Shown here one piece after another: positions 56,882 to 64,000 of a stretch of 64,000 nucleotides of DNA. Location of the stretch: contig NZ_JANAVF010000017.1 in NCBI RefSeq assembly GCF_024213195.1, positions 62,001 to 126,000 of the forward strand, written 5' to 3'. A model generated the notes under the pieces. The model was not told where the DNA came from, did not search any database, and saw nothing but the letters and a program-made list of their open reading frames with translations. Numbering within the stretch: the first letter of the stretch is position 1; the number at the start of each line of letters is the position of its first letter. A program made the position numbers and the translations under genes. The stretch comes from Streptomyces sp. TBY4. Lineage in GTDB: Bacteria; Actinomycetota; Actinomycetes; Streptomycetales; Streptomycetaceae.

Positions 56882-59800
56882 TCAGACCCCGACGGGCCGG
56901 GCCGGCAGCGCGGCAGAACCCAGCAGCCGCATCGCTTCGCCGAGTTCGGCGTCCATCCGCCGGTCGCGGAAGACCCGTACCGAACTCTCCAGCAGCTCCC
57001 GCGACCGCGAGCGCTCACCGGCGCCGCCGCTCGCGACCAGCAGCCTCGCCAGATCCAGCCGCACCAGCGCCGCCCCGCCCTGGTCCATGATCTGCTCCCG
57101 GACCGACAGCGCCTGGGCGTAGAAGCCCCGAGCGGCCTCACCCCGGCCCAGCTCGGAGTGCGCGTGGCCCAGATCCCGCAGCAGGTGCCCCTCACCTATC
57201 ACGTCGCCGGTGTCCCGGCACAGCTCCAGCACCTCCGTGAACGTGCGCACCGCGAGCTCGTGTTCGCCGCGGGCCTGTGACAACTGGCCCGCTCTGCGCA
57301 GTGTTCTGGCCTGCCCGCCCGTGTACCCCACCGAACGGTAGATGCCGAGCGCCTCGTCCAGCCGGTCCTGCGCGGCCGAGACCTGGCCGCGCACCATCCA
57401 GATCTGCGCGCTCTGCGTCAGGACGATGGCCCGGCCCACCACGTCACCGACCCGGTCGAAATCCCGCAGCGCCCGGTCGTACAGGGTGAGCGCGCGGTCC
57501 TCGTTGCCCCGCATCCGCTCCAGCAGGGCCAGGTCGCGGTGGCACAGGGCCAGCCCGTGGGCGTCGTCCAGCTCCTGGAACAGTCCGAGCGCCGAGGTCA
57601 GCGCACTCCGGGACTCCTCCTGCTGGCTGCGGCCGAGGTACAGCACGCCGAGCGAGCTGAGCAGGGCCGCGGTGCCGCGCTTGTTGCCCGCCGCCCGGAC
57701 GGTCTCGAGGGCGAGCTGGTGAGTGCGCTCCCAGTCGTCGAAGTAGCCCCGGCCCTCGAACAGGGTCGTCAGCGTCGTCGCCAGGTCCCAGCACAGCTCG
57801 TCCATCTGTGCCGCCGCCGCGTGCTCGACGGCCTGGACCAGGTTGGCGTGCTCGCTGTCGAGCCACTCCAGCGGATCCACGAGCAGTTCCTCCACGCACG
57901 GAGCGGGCGGCGCCCAGCGCGGTGCGCTGCCGTGGAGCACCGTGAAGTCGCCTCCGTAGATGCGCCGGTGGGCCTGCTCGGCCAGGGACAGCCATCCACC
58001 CAGCATGCGCCCGAGGGCCTCCCGCTGCGCGGCCGGCTCGTCGTGCGCGGCGAGCTGCTCCCGCGCGAACACCCGGATGATCTCGTGGAAGCGGTACCGG
58101 AACCCGCCGGTGGACTCCACCCCCACGACGTCCAGCATCTGTACGTCGACGAGCGGTTCGAGGAGGTCGGAGGGGAAGGGGCGGGCGTCGTCGAGCAGCG
58201 CCCCGGCCAGCCAGCCCGGCAGGGTGGGCCCCTTCGCGAGGCTGAGCAGCCTCAGCAGCCGTCGGTCCGCCGGAGCCAGCCCGTCGTGCGTGAGCGAGAG
58301 GCTCGCCCGCATCGTCATCTCGCCGTGGGTCAGTTCGTCGAGGCGGTGCCGCTCGTTGGCGAGGCGGTGGACCATCGAGGCCAGGGTCCAGTGCGGTCTG
58401 GCCGCCAGCCGGGCGGCGACGATCCGCAGGGCCAGCGGCAGTCCGCCCACCGTCCGGATCAGCGCCTCGGCGGCTACGCCCTCACGGCTCACCCGGTCCT
58501 CGCCGATCACCCGTGCGAGCAGTTCCCGCGCGTGCTCCGTGCTCATCACGTCGAGCTCCACGCGGTGCGCACCGGGCAGGCCGGTCAGCCGGACCCTGCT
58601 GGTGACGAGCACGGCGCAGTTCCTGCTCCCGGGCAGCAGCGGACGGATCTGGCTCTCGGACGCCGCGTCGTCGAGCACCACGAGCACCCGTCGCGTGGCC
58701 ATCAGGGTGCGGTACATCTCGGCGCGCTCGTCCTGCGACTCGGGGATGACCGCGCCGGGGATGCCGAGTGCGCGCAGGAACCTGCCGAGCACCTCGCTGG
58801 AGGTCGCGGGCGTGCCGGTGCCGCGCAGGTCGCAGTACAACTGGCCGTCGGGAAAGGCGTCTTCGCTCAGCCGGTGCGCGATGTGCGTCGCCAGAGTGGA
58901 CTTTCCGGTGCCGGGCTTGCCGACGATCACCGCCAGCCCGACCGCCCGGCCGCCCTCCCCGAGCAGGGTCCGCTCTATCCGGTCGATCTGCATCTCGTCG
59001 CCGACGAAATCTGAGGTGTCGGCCGGGAGTTGGCGTGGAATCTCCTCCCGGTGCGCCACGGCTCCCGGTCCCGGCGGGAGTGCGGACGGTTGCGGCGCGG
59101 AGTGCCCCGCCCCGGTCGCGACGGCAAGCCCGTCCGCGGCGGCGGGGGCCGGTGGAGCCGCGGGACCGGCGCCGATGGCCCGAGTTGCGCCCGCGCTGGT
59201 CGTCGGCGCTGCACCTGTCACCGCACCCGCGTCGGCGCCCGCACCCGTGCCGGGCTCCGTGCTCTCGGCGCCGTAGCCGGCGTCCGCGGGCCGGGACGGC
59301 GAGGCCACCTCCCCGGCGAGAATGGCTGATTCCAGTGCCCTCAGTTCCGGTCCCGGCTCCAGGCCGAGCTCCTCCACCAGCAGCTCGCGCCCGACCCGGT
59401 AGCTCTCCAGGGCCTCGGCCTGCCGCCCCGATCGGTACAGGGCGAGCATCAACTGCCCGCGCAGCCGCTCCCGCAGCGGGTGGACCCGTACGAGCAGCTG
59501 GACCTCGCCGACGAGCTGGTGGTGCCGGCCCAGCTCGAGCTCCAGCCCGATCCTGGTCTCGGTCACCGTGAGGCGCTCCTCGTCCAACTGGAGGGCCTTG
59601 CTGCGAAGGGTGTCGCTCGACACCCCGCTGAGACAGTTGCCCTGCCACAACTCGCCTGCTGTACGCAGCAGTTCCGCGGCCCTGCCGAGCGCGCCCTGCT
59701 TGGCCAGCGCGCGAGCCTCGGCGACGGTCCGGGCGAACAGGGCCGAGTCGACGAGGTCGCCCTCCGTCTTGAGGACGTACCCCGGCGGCCGGGTGGTGAT

Positions 59801-60085
59801 CGCGGCGGGGACGGCCGCCGTACTGAACAGCTTGCGCAGCCGCGACACGCAGATCTGCACCTGGGTGCGGGCCGTGTCCGGGGGCTCGTCGTCCCAGATC
59901 AGATCGACGAGATAGTCGGTGCTGACCACGCGGTTCGCCTCGAGCAGCAGTGCGGCCAGGATGACCTCCTGCCGGCCAGGGGGAACGCGTACCGGTCCGT
60001 CGAGTCCGGTCACCTGCAAGGGCCCGAGAAGCCGGAACACCACAGAATCGGGGGTCGGCGGCATCCCGCCGGGTAAAGCGGTCAT
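56882..60085 (-). CDS. SARP-family regulator with NB-ARC and TPR domains (AfsR-like)
   Basis: A 1067-aa pathway regulator. The OmpR-type winged helix occupies about 15-105 (FRLLGPLQVTGLDGPVRVPPGRQEVILAALLLEANRVVS). A BTAD follows (about 110-250; YRSGRQAEALESYRVGRELLVEELGLEPG). Then come an Ala/Gly/Pro-rich linker, NB-ARC with P-loop GKPGTGKSTLATHI near 390 and GGLPLALRI, and a C-terminal TPR array (about 820-1040). ATG 60085 follows GGGAG. SARPs of this size activate antibiotic clusters by binding 11-bp-phased direct repeats near the -35. Such repeats are present in this region. Confidence 0.93.
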   Translation of the reverse strand: MTALPGGMPPTPDSVVFRLLGPLQVTGLDGPVRVPPGRQEVILAALLLEANRVVSTDYLVDLIWDDEPPDTARTQVQICVSRLRKLFSTAAVPAAITTRPPGYVLKTEGDLVDSALFARTVAEARALAKQGALGRAAELLRTAGELWQGNCLSGVSSDTLRSKALQLDEERLTVTETRIGLELELGRHHQLVGEVQLLVRVHPLRERLRGQLMLALYRSGRQAEALESYRVGRELLVEELGLEPGPELRALESAILAGEVASPSRPADAGYGAESTEPGTGAGADAGAVTGAAPTTSAGATRAIGAGPAAPPAPAAADGLAVATGAGHSAPQPSALPPGPGAVAHREEIPRQLPADTSDFVGDEMQIDRIERTLLGEGGRAVGLAVIVGKPGTGKSTLATHIAHRLSEDAFPDGQLYCDLRGTGTPATSSEVLGRFLRALGIPGAVIPESQDERAEMYRTLMATRRVLVVLDDAASESQIRPLLPGSRNCAVLVTSRVRLTGLPGAHRVELDVMSTEHARELLARVIGEDRVSREGVAAEALIRTVGGLPLALRIVAARLAARPHWTLASMVHRLANERHRLDELTHGEMTMRASLSLTHDGLAPADRRLLRLLSLAKGPTLPGWLAGALLDDARPFPSDLLEPLVDVQMLDVVGVESTGGFRYRFHEIIRVFAREQLAAHDEPAAQREALGRMLGGWLSLAEQAHRRIYGGDFTVLHGSAPRWAPPAPCVEELLVDPLEWLDSEHANLVQAVEHAAAAQMDELCWDLATTLTTLFEGRGYFDDWERTHQLALETVRAAGNKRGTAALLSSLGVLYLGRSQQEESRSALTSALGLFQELDDAHGLALCHRDLALLERMRGNEDRALTLYDRALRDFDRVGDVVGRAIVLTQSAQIWMVRGQVSAAQDRLDEALGIYRSVGYTGGQARTLRRAGQLSQARGEHELAVRTFTEVLELCRDTGDVIGEGHLLRDLGHAHSELGRGEAARGFYAQALSVREQIMDQGGAALVRLDLARLLVASGGAGERSRSRELLESSVRVFRDRRMDAELGEAMRLLGSAALPARPVGV

Positions 60086-60291
60086 GGGACTCCCAGCTGG
60101 GGGCATGCCTGATCCCGCTCGCGGCGCGTGCACGACGCGGTTGAGACGGGAGGGAATTCGGGTGGAGCGGGGGTCAGTCTTCCCGAACGTGTCTGCGGTT
60201 GTCCATGGTGTGGAGATTTCATGGCGATGAACGGGATCGTGCAGTTCAGGCCAGCACGACCCGGCGCGGATCCGTGCGGTGCGACCGCGGC

Positions 60292-60307
60292 GATAGGGAG
60301 GGGATAG
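60292..60307 (+). promoter_or_regulatory. GATAG-N6-GATAG direct repeat in the SARP/NTF2 divergent region
   Basis: GATAG at 60292 and 60303, period 11 bp, in the 295-bp divergent promoter region (60086-60380). It lies 73 bp upstream of the NTF2-like gene. Together with 56561-56576 it defines a candidate operator. The rest of the region shows no gene. Confidence 0.5.
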
Positions 60308-60380
60308 CCCCGAGTTGCGGGCCCGGAGGACGGTGTACCTGCCACCCCCGAAGGGGAGGCGGCCGTACGAAAGGACCCTC

Positions 60381-60707
60381 ATGACCAGCCGGCACCCGAG
60401 GCGGATCCCGCCCAGCCCCGTGATCACCGACGCCGGGGTCGACCACGTCCGCCTAGCGTACGACTACCTCGACAGCGGGGACACCGACGGCTACGGCTCC
60501 CTCCTGCACGCGGGCAGCCTCGGACCCGGCCTCGAAGCCCCCCGGGGCGAGGGCTCCCGGCACCACATCACGCGGATCGTCGCCGAGGGGGACTGCGTGG
60601 TCGCGATGGGCCGCCTCGTACCGCAACAGCGGGACTTCGTCGACGTGTTCACCCTCTCGGACGAGGGCATGCTCCGTGCTTGTCGACGCTACTACTCCAC
60701 TCCGTAG
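60381..60707 (+). CDS. NTF2/SnoaL-like small protein
   Basis: A 108-aa protein with a cone-shaped NTF2-like fold pattern: DHVRLAYDYLDSGDTDGYGSLLHAGSLG, then HHITRIVAEGDCVVAMGRL and FVDVFTLSDEGMLRACRRYYS. Families with this fold include SnoaL-type cyclases and ligand-binding proteins. No catalytic residues can be assigned. ATG 60381 follows AAAGGA. It is divergent from the SARP gene and may be co-regulated with it. Confidence 0.72.
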   Translation: MTSRHPRRIPPSPVITDAGVDHVRLAYDYLDSGDTDGYGSLLHAGSLGPGLEAPRGEGSRHHITRIVAEGDCVVAMGRLVPQQRDFVDVFTLSDEGMLRACRRYYSTP

Positions 60708-60725
60708 CCGTCTTTCCGCACTCGT

Positions 60726-60751
60726 TGCAACCGAGCTGCAACTGAACTGCA
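60726..60751 (+). promoter_or_regulatory. Three TGCA(AC) direct repeats with 11-bp period
   Basis: TGCAAC at 60726 (within palindromic GTTGCAAC) and 60737, then TGCA at 60748, spaced exactly 11 bp. They lie about 29 bp upstream of a possible promoter TTGTTC-N17-TAACTT (60780-60808) for the hydrolase gene. Typical of activator sites with one repeat per helical turn. Confidence 0.45.
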
Positions 60752-60855
60752 TGGAGGCGCTGTTCGACAGTCTCCTCCGTTGTTCGCCCCGTGAACGCGC
60801 TGTAACTTCGGACCCGTTCAGAGATCGCCGAACACCGATTCACGGGGGATTCATC

Positions 60856-62085
60856 ATGAACGAGAGCAACGGCGGCTTCTCCGACGGAGGACTGCGCAAG
60901 GTGCGTGACGCGCTGACGCGATATGTCGACTCCGGGCAGATACCCGGCGTGGTCGCTCTGGTCGGCCGCAACGGCCACACGCACGTCGAGACCGTCGGAA
61001 CGATGGCTCACGAGGGCGGAGCGCCGATGGCCCGGGACACGATCTTCCGGATGGCCTCCACCTCCAAGCCGGTCACCATGGCGGCGTCGATGGCCCTGCT
61101 CGACGACTGCCGCCTGCGGCTGGACGACCCGGTGGACCCCTGGCTTCCCGAACTCGCCGACCGCCAGGTCCTGAAGCGGATCGACGGCCCGGTCGAGGAC
61201 ACCGAACCCGCCCGGCGTCCGATCACCGTCCGGGACCTGATGACCTCCACCTTCGGGCTCGGCATCGACCTGACCGCACTCGGAACCCCGATCATGAACG
61301 CGGTCTTCGCGAGCGGAATCTTCAGCCAGGGCGTCACACCGCTGCCCGAGCCCGACGCATGGATGCGCCTCATCGGCACCCTGCCGCTCATGCGCCAGCC
61401 GGGCGAGCACTGGCAGTACCACCTCAGCCACGACGTCCTCGGTGTCCTCGTGTCCCGGGTCACCGGCCGCCCGTTCGAGACGTTCCTGCGCGAGCGGATC
61501 CTCGATCCCCTCGGGATGAAGGACACCGCCTTCCACGTGCCCGCCGAAAAGATCGACCGACTGCCCCCCTGCTACGCACCCGACCCCGCGACCGGCGAGT
61601 TCACCGTCTGGGACGAGGCGAAGACCGGACAGTACAGCGCGCCGGTGGCCTTCCAGGCGGGCGGCGGCGGACTGGTCTCCACCGCCGACGACTACCACGC
61701 CTACTTCCGGATGCTCCTCGACCACGGCATGCACGGCACCGAGCGGATCCTTTCCCGGCCCGCAGTCGAGCTCATGACCACCAACCGCCTCACCACCGAG
61801 CAGGAGGCCGCACGGACGGCCCTTGCCCGCGGCGCCGTCCACGTGTCCTTCGGCCAGGGACAGCAGGGCGGCTGGGGCTACGGAATGGCAGTGCGCACCT
61901 ACCGCGCCGACTACGCGCCGCTGGGTCAGTTCGGCTGGGACGGCGGAACCGGCACCTCTGCCTACGCCGACCCGGAGAACGGCCTGACCGGCATCCTGCT
62001 CACGCAGGTCGGGCTGACCACCCCGGCTCCGGCGCGGCTCATCCACGACTTCTGGACCACCGTCTACCAGGCCATCGACGCCTGA
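60856..62085 (+). CDS. Serine hydrolase of the beta-lactamase/DD-peptidase fold (class C-like)
   Basis: A 409-aa protein without signal peptide. The catalytic SxxK is STSK near residue 68 (FRMASTSKPVTMAASMALL). The second motif is YHLSHDVLG near 188, YxS in place of YxN. The KTG-like element is WDGGTGTSAY near 362. Relatives include esterases, D-aminopeptidases and cluster-linked peptide-processing enzymes. True beta-lactamase activity is unlikely without export. ATG 60856 follows CGGGGGA. It sits just outside the NRPS regulators and could trim or modify the peptide, but that is speculation. Confidence 0.87.
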   Translation: MNESNGGFSDGGLRKVRDALTRYVDSGQIPGVVALVGRNGHTHVETVGTMAHEGGAPMARDTIFRMASTSKPVTMAASMALLDDCRLRLDDPVDPWLPELADRQVLKRIDGPVEDTEPARRPITVRDLMTSTFGLGIDLTALGTPIMNAVFASGIFSQGVTPLPEPDAWMRLIGTLPLMRQPGEHWQYHLSHDVLGVLVSRVTGRPFETFLRERILDPLGMKDTAFHVPAEKIDRLPPCYAPDPATGEFTVWDEAKTGQYSAPVAFQAGGGGLVSTADDYHAYFRMLLDHGMHGTERILSRPAVELMTTNRLTTEQEAARTALARGAVHVSFGQGQQGGWGYGMAVRTYRADYAPLGQFGWDGGTGTSAYADPENGLTGILLTQVGLTTPAPARLIHDFWTTVYQAIDA

Positions 62086-62102
62086 CAGCCCTCGGGGGAG
62101 CA

Positions 62103-62139
62103 CCCCGGGGCCGGTTCGTCTCCCGCAACCGGCCCGGGG
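62103..62139. terminator. Bidirectional terminator hairpin between convergent genes
   Basis: CCCCGGGGCCGGTT (62103-62116) pairs with AACCGGCCCGGGG (62127-62139), with one bulged G and a ten-base loop, between the convergent hydrolase and NAD-kinase-like genes. Confidence 0.65.
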
Positions 62140-62164
62140 CGCGCCTCCGCGGGTGGCCGGGCGC

Positions 62165-63073
62165 TCACGTCACCAGGTGCAGTGATGTGCCGGCGATGCC
62201 CAGCCGTACGCTCTGGCCCCAGGTCAGTTCCAGCGCGTCGCTCTCCATCCCATCGCCGAACACCACGATGCGGTCCGACTCCACGGTCAGCTGCAACCCC
62301 TGCCCCCGCCCGAGCTCCCCGGCGACCCTCGTCGTACCGGTCGCGGGAGAGGGCCAGGCCTCCCGTACGAACCACAGGAGCCGCTGCTCGCAGGGTGAGG
62401 GCAGCTCGGCGGAGCTGCCGCGCTCCAGCCACAGGGAACGCAGCCAGCCGGTGGCGCCCGTGCCCGTGCCCACCAGCACGCCGGAGGATGCCTGGGCCTC
62501 ACCCTGGCCGTTGTCACCGTTGTCACCGTCGGAACCCAGGCGGTAGCGGGCCGTCTGGTGACCGTGCGAGCCCAGGTAGATCTCGTTCAGCGCGAGAAGG
62601 CGCTGGGTGTCGTCGGCGACGGCCTCGACCATGGTCAGCTCCTCTGCCCGGCTTCCGGCAGCGATTGCCGCACGCAGCAGCGCAGCCGTGTCGGCGCAGC
62701 GGTGACGGACCAGGACTCCCGGGTTTCGCCCCGGGTCGGTGTCGATGCCCACGACCGGCTGTCCGCGCAGATACTTCGCGGTATTGGCGACCAGGCCGTC
62801 CTGGCCGACCACGACCACCACGTCCTCCGGGGCGAACAGGAAGCGGTCCAGGTCCGCCCGCTCCACCCGGGAACTGCGCCAGGTGAGCGGCACGGCCGCG
62901 GCCACCTCCCGCAGCGCCTGTCGTGTGCGTTCGTGGCGGCGGACCACCTCGTCGATCGACCGACCCCGGCTGGAGAGGAAGAACGCGGCCTGCCCGTGCG
63001 TGCCGTACCGGGCGAGCAGTTCCTCGTACTCGGTCCTGCGGTGCACGATCACCGCCCGTGGGGCCAGGCTCAC
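62165..63073 (-). CDS. NAD-kinase-like protein
   Basis: A 302-aa protein of the NAD/diacylglycerol kinase superfamily. The nucleotide loop reads VVVVGQDGLVANTAKYL, with GQDG where true NAD kinases have GGDG. The conserved GTGTGATGW follows in the second half. A Gly/Asp-rich insertion (DGDNGDNGQGEAQ) precedes it. NAD+ phosphorylation is therefore uncertain. ATG 63073 overlaps the stop of the upstream SPFH gene (ATGA), so the two proteins are linked. Partners of this kind are annotated only by fold in actinobacteria. Confidence 0.75.
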   Translation of the reverse strand: MSLAPRAVIVHRRTEYEELLARYGTHGQAAFFLSSRGRSIDEVVRRHERTRQALREVAAAVPLTWRSSRVERADLDRFLFAPEDVVVVVGQDGLVANTAKYLRGQPVVGIDTDPGRNPGVLVRHRCADTAALLRAAIAAGSRAEELTMVEAVADDTQRLLALNEIYLGSHGHQTARYRLGSDGDNGDNGQGEAQASSGVLVGTGTGATGWLRSLWLERGSSAELPSPCEQRLLWFVREAWPSPATGTTRVAGELGRGQGLQLTVESDRIVVFGDGMESDALELTWGQSVRLGIAGTSLHLVT

Positions 63074-64000
63074 GCGCCCGCGCCGCCGTCCGGGCGTCCG
63101 AGCTTGGCGAGGAGCCCGGTGAGGACGTCCGGAGACAGCGTGATGCTCTCGATCCGCGGCAGGTTCTCCGCCAGCCTGGTCGCGGCCAGCGCCTGCAGCG
63201 TGCCCGGGCCGGCTTCGTCGTGCACGCGCAGCCAGGCAGCCTGAACCTCGGCGCGTGCCGCGCCCGTCTCGCGCTCCGCCTCGGCGTCCGCTTGAGCGAG
63301 GCGGACCTTGCGGGACGCCTCGGTCTCGGTCCGGATGCCGTCCGCCGCCGCCTTCTCCTCGGCCTCGCGGCGGGCGTTGGTGCCGCGCTGGTCGATCAAC
63401 TGCTCCTCGCGCCTGGCCAGTTCGATCTGACTGGCCAGCTCGTTCTCGGCGATGGCGCGCTCACGCTCGACGGCGACTGCCCGCCGTTCATAGGTGGCCC
63501 GGTCCGCCTCCTGCTGGATCTGCTCGCGGGCCGGGGTGCGCAGGGCGCGCTCCACCTCGGCCTCGGGGCGGATCGCCACGACCCGCACGGCCACCACATC
63601 GATGCCGGTGGCCGGGAGTCTGGGCTCGGCGGCGAGACCGGCCGTCACGCTCGCCCGCACGGAGGCGACGCCGTCCACCAGAGCGACGGCCAGCGGCGTC
63701 CGGGCCAGTACGTCCAGCGTGTGCTGCTGCGCGGTTTCGGTGAGGAGAGTGGCGATCTGCTCCAAAGGGGCTCCGCGCCAGCTCCCGGTGTCCGGGTCCA
63801 CGGAGAAGTCGAGTCGGGCGGCGGCTTCGGCCGGGTCGCTGATCCGGTAGGTGACGGTGGCCTGCACGGCGACGTCCTGGAAGTCGGACGTACGGGCGTG
63901 GAACGCCATGGCCAACTCCCGGTCGTCAACCGGGACTTCGGACAGCGCCGCCGAGAGTGACCGGTACCAGAAACTGAGCCCCAGCCCGTCGTGCACGAGC
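63070..64000 (-). CDS. SPFH/Band 7 domain protein, 5' end outside window
   Basis: The frame is open to the window edge, so the N-terminus is missing. The visible part (about 310 aa) has the SPFH core (MAFHARTSDFQDVAVQATVTYRISDPAEAAARLDFSV and ATGIDVVAVRVVAIRPEAEVERAL). A long charged coiled coil of about 100 residues follows, rich in Glu, Arg and Ala (QIQQEADRATYERRAVAVER onward). Such proteins oligomerise at membranes like flotillins. No membrane anchor is visible in the part seen. Confidence 0.85.
   Translation of the reverse strand, partial: LVHDGLGLSFWYRSLSAALSEVPVDDRELAMAFHARTSDFQDVAVQATVTYRISDPAEAAARLDFSVDPDTGSWRGAPLEQIATLLTETAQQHTLDVLARTPLAVALVDGVASVRASVTAGLAAEPRLPATGIDVVAVRVVAIRPEAEVERALRTPAREQIQQEADRATYERRAVAVERERAIAENELASQIELARREEQLIDQRGTNARREAEEKAAADGIRTETEASRKVRLAQADAEAERETGAARAEVQAAWLRVHDEAGPGTLQALAATRLAENLPRIESITLSPDVLTGLLAKLGRPDGGAGA

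Overview
The window is high-GC actinobacterial DNA, almost certainly Streptomyces or a close relative such as Kitasatospora. The signs are dense GTGA/ATGA-overlapping operons, a SapB-type (ram/amf) morphogenetic lanthipeptide locus, a SigB-like sigma factor, SARP-type regulation and a modular NRPS cluster. No tRNA, rRNA, CRISPR array or insertion sequence was seen.

Layout. 1-6.5 kb holds housekeeping and stress genes: the tail of an MHS-type transporter, anmK, a SigB/SigF-like sigma factor, a 51-aa membrane peptide, a fatty acid desaturase and two YihY/BrkB membrane proteins. 6.8-13.8 kb is a complete class III lanthipeptide locus: LanKC synthetase, a 45-aa precursor whose core matches SapB as I remember it, two ABC exporters and a convergent LuxR-type regulator. 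14-22.3 kb holds small accessory units: DUF1206 and SRPBCC genes, two glyoxalase-fold proteins, an ECF sigma factor with a coupled CU044_5270-type protein, a three-gene two-component system and a methyltransferase. 22.3-23.05 kb is a scrappy junction with gene remnants and one open frame with a strong ribosome binding site. lplA and a degenerate receiver-like protein follow.

24.6-60.7 kb is an unusual NRPS cluster, nearly all on the minus strand. In transcription order it has a SARP/NB-ARC/TPR regulator, an XRE/NB-ARC regulator, a C-A-T-C-A-T NRPS whose two A-T units are near copies, a type II thioesterase, a TauD/SyrP-like dioxygenase, an A-T didomain with a glutamine-like pocket, and a protein with three C-T modules and no complete adenylation domain (C-T-C-T-C-(A stub)-T). 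After a strong terminator come an A-C-T-C-A-T-TE protein and MbtH. A second terminator precedes a precursor/export operon: both subunits of B12-dependent glutamate (methylaspartate) mutase, an AsnRS-like enzyme without anticodon domain, a glutamate-synthase-like FMN protein, an unknown 132-aa protein, an MFS exporter and a Sfp-type PPTase.

Working model (inference): the mutase makes 3-methylaspartate, which the AsnRS paralogue may amidate to 3-methylasparagine. Free adenylation domains would charge up to four carrier domains in trans, giving a peptide with a run of similar residues. The cluster does not match any compound family I can name. Regulation may use 11-bp-phased direct repeats (GATAG-N6-GATAG twice, TGCAAC three times). 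60.8-64 kb returns to general genes: a serine beta-lactamase-fold hydrolase, an NAD-kinase-like protein and an SPFH protein cut by the window end.
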